A stretch of 64,000 nt of DNA from Actinocorallia longicatena. GTDB lineage: Bacteria; Actinomycetota; Actinomycetes; Streptosporangiales; Streptosporangiaceae. The notes beneath the pieces were generated by a model. It was not told the origin of the DNA. It saw nothing but the letters and a program-made list of their open reading frames with translations, and ran no database searches. Below are positions 58,915 to 64,000 of the stretch, in pieces; positions within the stretch are counted from its first letter, which is position 1; each line of letters starts with the position of its first letter. Made by a program: the position numbers and the translations under genes. The stretch spans positions 248,001 through 312,000 of the forward strand of contig NZ_BAAAUV010000005.1 in assembly GCF_039534125.1 (NCBI RefSeq). Reading direction: 5' to 3'.

Positions 58915-59963
58915 CCGTCCGGGTGATCCAGTGGGCGACCGGCGCGATCGGCAAGACCACCCTGCGGGCCGTCCTGGACGCTCCGGACCTGGAACTGGCC
59001 GGCCTGTTCGTCTACGGTGACCGCAAGGCCGGCCGGGACGCGGGCGACATCGCCCGCCGCCCGCTCACCGGGGTGATCGCGACCCGCGACCGGGCGGAGA
59101 TCCTGGCCACCGACGCCGATCTCGTGATCCACGCGCCGCGCCTCCAGGACCCCTACGAGACGCACGACGCCGACATCTGCGCGCTGCTGCGCTCCGGCAA
59201 GAACGTCATCACCACCGCCGGGCACAGCTTCCCCCGCGCGCAGGGCCCCGAGCGGGAGCGGATGTTCCTCGACGCCTGCGCCGAGGGCGGGAGCACCCTG
59301 TACGGCGTCGGGATCAGCCCCGGCGTCGTGGGGGAGCGGCTCGTGCTGGCGCTGACCGGCGTCTGCCTCGATCTGGAGCACGTCTCCATCGACGAGGTCC
59401 TCGACGCCAGCCGGGTGCCCGACCCCAACTTCGTGTTCGACGTCATGGGCATGGGGTCGGCGCCGGGCGCCATCGACCTGGACGGCGGGGGCCTCCCGGT
59501 CATGTACGGAAAGCTGTACGGCGAGACCCTCGCGTTCATGGCCGAGCGGATGGAACTGCCGGTCGACCGGATCGAGGCCGACCACCGCGCCGAGCTCGCC
59601 ACCCGCGACCTGACCGTCCCCGCCGGGACGATCAAGGAGGGGACGGTCGCGGCGACCGAGTGGCGCTGGCACCTGGTCAGCGGCGGCGAACGCCGGATCA
59701 CCCTGTCGATCATCTGGACCATGGACCCGGAGATGCCGCGGTATGCGGGCCGCGACCACTGGACGGTCACCGTCAAGGGCAAGCCCGGGATGACCATGAC
59801 GCTCAACCTCATCGAACCCGACGAGCCCGGCAGCCGGACCACGGCCGGGCAGTTCATCACCTCGGGGCCCGTGATCCGCGCGATCCCGGCCGTCCTCGCG
59901 GCTCCGCCCGGCATCTTCGAGCCGCCCGTCTTCGCGCCCTACACCTTCGGAGGGACCCGGTGA
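58911..59963 (+). CDS. DapB-like NAD(P)-dependent dehydrogenase (amine-dehydrogenase family)
   Basis: 350 residues, same family as the protein at 6755-7819: start VRVIQWATGAIGKTTLRAVL, DADLVIHAPRLQDPYETHDADICALLRSGKNVITTAGHSFP, then YGVGISPGVVGERLVLAL. ATG overlaps the VOC stop. Its position between a VOC and a CoA ligase argues for a role in catabolism, not lysine synthesis. Confidence 0.75.
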   Translation: MTVRVIQWATGAIGKTTLRAVLDAPDLELAGLFVYGDRKAGRDAGDIARRPLTGVIATRDRAEILATDADLVIHAPRLQDPYETHDADICALLRSGKNVITTAGHSFPRAQGPERERMFLDACAEGGSTLYGVGISPGVVGERLVLALTGVCLDLEHVSIDEVLDASRVPDPNFVFDVMGMGSAPGAIDLDGGGLPVMYGKLYGETLAFMAERMELPVDRIEADHRAELATRDLTVPAGTIKEGTVAATEWRWHLVSGGERRITLSIIWTMDPEMPRYAGRDHWTVTVKGKPGMTMTLNLIEPDEPGSRTTAGQFITSGPVIRAIPAVLAAPPGIFEPPVFAPYTFGGTR

Positions 59964-61558
59964 CCCTGACCTACTTCCCGCGCTCCGGCCCCGACGCCAC
60001 CTACGCGCTGCTCCCCGGCGGCCGCAGGGTCGAGCGCCTCGCGGACATCCTGCGCGCCCGGGCGGCCGCCACGCCGGACGCGCCCGCCGTCATCGAGCCC
60101 GGGCGCACCACGACCTTCGGTGAGCTCGACGCCCGCGCCTCCCAGGTGGCGCAGGCCCTCTTCGGGGACGGGGTGCGCTCCGGCGACCGGGTCGCCTACA
60201 TCGGCGTGAACGCGCCGTCCTTCCTCGAGGTGCTGTTCGGCGCCGCCAAGCTGGGCGCGGTCGCCACGGCCGTCAACAACCGGCTGAACCCGGCCGAGGT
60301 CGCCCAGATCCTCGCCGACGCCGAACCGGCCGTCCTGGTCCTGGGCGCGGGCGACGGGGAACTGGCGCCCGCCGAGGGCACGATCCCCTCGCTGACCAGG
60401 GTCGTCACCACCGACGGCGACGCGGGAACGACCGGGTTCGAGGCATGGATCGCCGACCGTCCCGGGGTCGATCCGGGCGTCGAGCCCGACCCCGAGGACA
60501 CGGCGGTCATCTTCTACACCTCCGGGACGACCGGGCTGCCCAAGGGCATCATGCTCAGCGGCCGCAACATCGGCCAGGCGCTCGCGACCATGCACTACGA
60601 GATCGAGCTCGACGGGACCTCGGTCGCGATGGCCCCGATCCCCTACTTCCACGTCTCGGGATTCGGGCTGGCGCTCGTCGCCCTGCTCAACGGCTCCGCG
60701 CTGCTCCTGGAGATGGCCACGGACCCGGCGGCGCTGCGCGACCTGCTCATCAGCCGCAGGGTCTCGCACGCGGCGCTCGTCCCGACGCTGATCCAGCGGC
60801 TGATCGCGCTGCCCGGAGTCGCCGAGGAGGACTGGAGCGCGCTCAAGTACGTCGTGTACGGGGCCTCGCCGATCCCGCTGCCCGTGATCCACGCGGCGAC
60901 GACCACGATCGGCTGCAAGTTCCTCCAGTCCTACGGGCTGACCGAGTCGACCGGCGGCGTCACCATGCTGAACCCCGGCGACCACCTGCCGGGCCCGGGC
61001 GAGGAGCACCGGCTGAGGTCCGCCGGACGCCCCATGCCGGGCGTCGAACTGAAGATCGTCGATCCGGAGACCCTCGAGGAGCTCGCGCCGGGGGAGCGCG
61101 GCGAAGTGATCATTGGCGGGGGCCATGTGATGAAGGGCTACTGGCGGCGGCCCGCCGAGACCGAGGCGACGTTCCTGCCGGACGGCTGGCTGCGCACGGG
61201 CGACGGCGGCTCCCTGGACGGCGACGGTTACCTCTACCTGCACGACCGGCTCAAGGACATGATCGTCACCGGCGGCGAGAACGTCTATCCCGCCGAGGTC
61301 GAGAGCGTCCTGTCCGGCCATCCGTCCGTGGCCGAGGCCGCCGTGATCGGCGTCCCCTCCGACCGCTGGGGTGAGACCCCCTTCGCCGTGGTCGTCCCCC
61401 GCCCGGGCACCGTCCTGGACCCCGGCGAGCTCATCGCCTGGACCCGCGACCGGCTCGCCCACTTCAAGTGCCCCACCGCGGTGACCGTCGTCGACGTCCT
61501 CCCCCGCAACGCCTCCGGAAAGCTCCTCAAGAACCGCCTCCGCGCGGAGCACGCCTGA
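59960..61558 (+). CDS. Acyl-CoA synthetase (AMP-dependent ligase)
   Basis: 532 residues of ANL superfamily. AMP motif FYTSGTTGLPKGIMLSG, QSYGLTESTGG, WLRTGDGG, KDMIVTGGENVYPAEVE, and Lys in NASGKLLKNRLR. Fatty-acyl-CoA ligase-like (FadD3/FadD17 type) start MTLTYFPRSGPDATYALLPGG. GTG overlaps the previous stop. Together with the ligase at 50167 it gives the region two CoA-activating enzymes. Confidence 0.92.
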   Translation: MTLTYFPRSGPDATYALLPGGRRVERLADILRARAAATPDAPAVIEPGRTTTFGELDARASQVAQALFGDGVRSGDRVAYIGVNAPSFLEVLFGAAKLGAVATAVNNRLNPAEVAQILADAEPAVLVLGAGDGELAPAEGTIPSLTRVVTTDGDAGTTGFEAWIADRPGVDPGVEPDPEDTAVIFYTSGTTGLPKGIMLSGRNIGQALATMHYEIELDGTSVAMAPIPYFHVSGFGLALVALLNGSALLLEMATDPAALRDLLISRRVSHAALVPTLIQRLIALPGVAEEDWSALKYVVYGASPIPLPVIHAATTTIGCKFLQSYGLTESTGGVTMLNPGDHLPGPGEEHRLRSAGRPMPGVELKIVDPETLEELAPGERGEVIIGGGHVMKGYWRRPAETEATFLPDGWLRTGDGGSLDGDGYLYLHDRLKDMIVTGGENVYPAEVESVLSGHPSVAEAAVIGVPSDRWGETPFAVVVPRPGTVLDPGELIAWTRDRLAHFKCPTAVTVVDVLPRNASGKLLKNRLRAEHA

Positions 61559-61583
61559 CCGCCGGACCGGGAGAGTCCGGTAT

Positions 61584-61606
61584 GGGTCAACCCTGGGGGT
61601 TGACCC
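61584..61606. terminator. hairpin after the ligase gene
   Basis: GGGTCAACCC (61584-61593) and GGGTTGACCC (61597-61606), loop TGG, just after the stop at 61558. A second short hairpin (CCGGAC/GTCCGG) precedes it. Likely ends the right-hand operon; because the stem is symmetric it could also be an operator of the next gene. Confidence 0.6.
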
Positions 61607-61664
61607 GGTTCCCGCCGTGACCGGAGGGTGAGGCGGGGATTCATCGGCGATGGGGGTCGCGGGG

Positions 61665-64000
61665 ATGTACGGGGTGGAGTTCGGGGTTCTGGGCCGGTTC
61701 CGGGTGCTGGCCGGGGGGCGGGAGGGGGATCTGGGCCCGCCGCAGCAGCGGGCTCTGCTGGCGGTGCTGGTGCTGCGAGCGGGCGAGATCGTGTCGGCCG
61801 ACGCGCTGGCGTCCGCGATCTGGGGGGACCGGGCGCCGGCCACGGCGGCCAACATCGTGCAGGGCTACGTCGCCGGGCTGCGGGGCGCGCTGGAGCCGGA
61901 ACGGGAACGCGGCGCCGCACCGCGGCTCCTGCTCACCAGGCCGCCCGGCTATCTCCTGGACATCGTTCCCGAGCAGGTCGACGCGGTGCGGTTCGAACGC
62001 GCCGTGGAGGCGGCCCGGCGGCTGGAGGCACCGGGCGAACGAGCACGGGCGCTGCGGGCCGCCCTGGGCCTGTGGCGGGGCGAGGCACTCGCCGACCTGG
62101 AGGGGTGGGAGTTCGCCCGCGGTACCCGGGTCCGGCTCGCGGGGCTGCGGCGCACGGTCCTGGACGAGCGGATCGAAGCCGACCTCGCCCTGGGCCTGCA
62201 CGCCGAGCTGGTTCCCGAACTGGAGGCGCTGGCCGCCGCCGAGCCGCTGCGCGAACGCACCCACGGGCACCTGATGGCGGCCCTGTACGGCGCGGGCCGC
62301 CAGGCGGACGCCCTCGCCGCCTTCGACCGGGCGCGCCGCTCCCTCGCCGACGAGCTGGGTCTCGATCCCGGCCCGGAGCTGCGGTCCCTGGAGACGGCGA
62401 TCCTGCGTCAGGAACTGCCCCGCCCCGTCAGGGAACGCGCGGCGGCGGGCGCACTGCCGATTCCTTCCACCGACCTGATCGGCCGCGACGGAGCCCTCGC
62501 CGAGATCTCCGGCCTGCTGGACGACCACCGGCTGGTCACGCTCACCGGCACGGGCGGCGTCGGCAAGACCCGGCTGGCGCTGGCCGCGGCCCGGGACCGG
62601 GACGGCGCCGTCTGGGTGGACCTGGCCGAACTGAGCGATCCCTCCCAGGTCGAGCAGGCGGTCCGGGCCTCGCTCGGGCTGGAGCCCGGCGCGGCGCTCT
62701 CCGACCTGCTGCGCGACGCCCCGCGAACCCTGCTCGTCCTGGACAACTGCGAGCATCTGGTCGACGCGTGCGCGGACCTCGTGGCGGGCCTGCTCCGGGA
62801 CTGCGCGCAGGTCCGGGTGCTGGCCACCAGCAGGGAGGCACTGGACTTCGCGGGCGAATCGGCCTGGGCCGTGCCTCCGCTGGCCGGCCCCGACGCCGCG
62901 ACGCTGTTCCGGCGGCGGGCCGCGGGGGGAGCGCACGAGGCGGCGGGCGACGACGCGATCTGCCGGCGGCTCGACGGTCTGCCGCTGGCGATCGAGCTGG
63001 CTGCGGCGCGGACCCGGGTGCTGTCGGCGGCGGAGATCGCCGCCCGCCTCGACGACCGGTTCGCGGTGCTGGGACGAGGCGGCCGCGACGTCTCGCAGCG
63101 GCACCGCACCCTCACCGCGGTCATGGAGTGGAGCCACGCGCTGCTGACCGACGCCGAACGCGACTACTTCGCCCGGCTGTCGGTCTTCCGCGGCGGTTTC
63201 GGCGTCGCGGCCGCCGAGGCGCTCGCCGATCCGCCAGGCGACGGTCTCGACCTGCTGGGACGGCTCGTCGACAAGTCGCTGCTCGTGCGGGGCACGGGCG
63301 CGCTGGGGCGGTCCCGGTTCCGGATGCTCGAGACCCTGCGCCGGTTCGGCGAGGACCGTCTGGCCGAACAGGGCGGCGTCAAGTCCGCCTGGCAGCGGCA
63401 CGCCGGGTTCTACGCCGCCTTCGCCGGCGAGCTGGCCCCCCTCGTCCCCGCCGCCCGCGTCGAGTCCCTCGACCTGCTGGGCGAGGAGTTCGGCAACCTG
63501 AGGGCGGCGCTGCTGTGGGCGCTGGAGAACGGGGAGGCGCACCACGCGGCCGAGATCGTCGGGAACTGCTGGCCGCTGTGGGTGGCGCGCGGCATCATCG
63601 ACGAGGCGCTGGAACTGGTGGAACGGACCCTGGAGACCTGCGAGGGCGGCTCGCCCGGGCTGCTGGCACCGCTGCTGTACGCCAAGGCCTCGGTCAGCGG
63701 GATGCGCGGCGACCTGGCGAAGGCGGGGGAGGCGGCCCTCGCGTGCGTCGAGGCGGCGCGCGCCGCCGGCCTGCGGATCGTCGAAGCGCGCGCGACGACC
63801 TGCCTGAGCCTGGTCGCCTGGACCCGCGGTGACTCCGCCTCGGCGAAGAGCCTGGCCCTGGACTGCCTGCCCCTGCTGCGGGAGGTCCGCGACCACGCGC
63901 ACGTCGCGCTCCTGCTGTCCCATCTGGGACGCCTGGCCGAGACGGCCGAAGACGCGGACCGCTACTTCGCGGAGGCCGAGTCGCAGGTACGGCAGGTCGG
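61665..64000 (+). CDS. AfsR/SARP-like ATPase regulator (3' end outside window)
   Basis: Open to the window edge, about 778 residues seen. OmpR-type winged helix (VEFGVLGRFRVLAGGREGDLGPPQQRALLAVLVLRAGEIVSADALASAIWGD), BTAD domain (about 100-245), NB-ARC ATPase (P-loop GTGGVGKTRL about 295-304; LLVLDNCEHLVDAC; GLPLAIELAAARTRV), then winged helix (HRTLTAVMEWSHALL) and TPR-like repeats. Shares architecture with the protein at 25083. ATG 61665 is used; ATG 61650 is an in-frame alternative. It may activate the operon to its left, but that is only position. Confidence 0.88.
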   Translation, partial: MYGVEFGVLGRFRVLAGGREGDLGPPQQRALLAVLVLRAGEIVSADALASAIWGDRAPATAANIVQGYVAGLRGALEPERERGAAPRLLLTRPPGYLLDIVPEQVDAVRFERAVEAARRLEAPGERARALRAALGLWRGEALADLEGWEFARGTRVRLAGLRRTVLDERIEADLALGLHAELVPELEALAAAEPLRERTHGHLMAALYGAGRQADALAAFDRARRSLADELGLDPGPELRSLETAILRQELPRPVRERAAAGALPIPSTDLIGRDGALAEISGLLDDHRLVTLTGTGGVGKTRLALAAARDRDGAVWVDLAELSDPSQVEQAVRASLGLEPGAALSDLLRDAPRTLLVLDNCEHLVDACADLVAGLLRDCAQVRVLATSREALDFAGESAWAVPPLAGPDAATLFRRRAAGGAHEAAGDDAICRRLDGLPLAIELAAARTRVLSAAEIAARLDDRFAVLGRGGRDVSQRHRTLTAVMEWSHALLTDAERDYFARLSVFRGGFGVAAAEALADPPGDGLDLLGRLVDKSLLVRGTGALGRSRFRMLETLRRFGEDRLAEQGGVKSAWQRHAGFYAAFAGELAPLVPAARVESLDLLGEEFGNLRAALLWALENGEAHHAAEIVGNCWPLWVARGIIDEALELVERTLETCEGGSPGLLAPLLYAKASVSGMRGDLAKAGEAALACVEAARAAGLRIVEARATTCLSLVAWTRGDSASAKSLALDCLPLLREVRDHAHVALLLSHLGRLAETAEDADRYFAEAESQVRQV

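Noticed and set aside
61641..63923. A 760-residue - strand frame opposite the second AfsR-like gene
   Set aside because: Same reason: antisense shadow of a high-GC gene.
1..64000. tRNA/rRNA genes, CRISPR arrays, IS elements, prophage or integration sites
   Set aside because: None was recognised by eye: no repeat-spacer pattern, transposase, integrase or clover-leaf could be supported.

Overview
This is a 64 kb stretch of very GC-rich DNA (most third codon positions are G or C; GTG starts and 4-bp ATGA/GTGA gene overlaps are common) from an actinomycete. Hanks-type kinases, AfsR/SARP-type ATPase regulators, an F420-type luciferase-like oxidoreductase, many TetR proteins and a latex-clearing protein suggest a Streptosporangiales or Actinomadura-like genome. 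The genus is inference. The DNA reads as ordinary chromosome: I see no tRNA, rRNA, CRISPR array, insertion sequence or prophage.

Layout. 1-1.7 kb: the 3' end of a TetR gene faces a secreted rubber oxygenase (lcp), which has a large palindrome just downstream of its predicted -10 box. 1.8-13.3 kb: mixed genes, including a PQQ-like beta-propeller, GtrA, TerC, an anti-sigma ATPase, an epoxide hydrolase, a DapB-like dehydrogenase with a divergent TetR, two Ser/Thr kinases, a 72-residue EF-hand protein and a GT4 glycosyltransferase. 13.4-25.0 kb: the most interesting region. A TetR gene is surrounded by three transcription units: glycosyltransferase + FAD amine-oxidase-like + aminoaldehyde dehydrogenase; APH-fold kinase + SIS protein; and Pot-type ABC transporter + GalU. 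A shared TGAA-N6-TTCA motif occurs three times. 25-34.5 kb: an AfsR-like giant regulator, a DrrAB-type exporter, and IclR and LysR regulators next to a thiolase/CoA-transferase operon of beta-ketoadipate type.

34.5-48.8 kb: ArsR + SRPBCC pair, two-component system, membrane proteins, a remnant of topoisomerase IB, TetR + quinone-oxidoreductase pair, metallophosphoesterase, a secreted choice-of-anchor A protein, and an MFS exporter fused in frame to a Uma2 (PD-(D/E)XK) domain. 48.8-61.6 kb: two divergent catabolic operons (eight and five genes) with a Liv-type importer, two acyl-CoA ligases, LLM, LEH-like, SnoaL-like, SDR, VOC and DapB-like enzymes. Their two promoters carry near-identical 18-bp elements. 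A second AfsR-like regulator runs off the right edge.

How genes may work together. The 13.4-25.0 kb set can be read as a sugar-tagged polyamine route: Pot imports the amine, GalU makes UDP-glucose, the glycosyltransferase tags the amine, the FAD oxidase and aldehyde dehydrogenase shorten it, and the kinase + SIS pair removes the sugar. This would parallel the gamma-glutamyl-putrescine (Puu) route with sugar in place of glutamate. It is inference from gene content and shared operators, not an established pathway.
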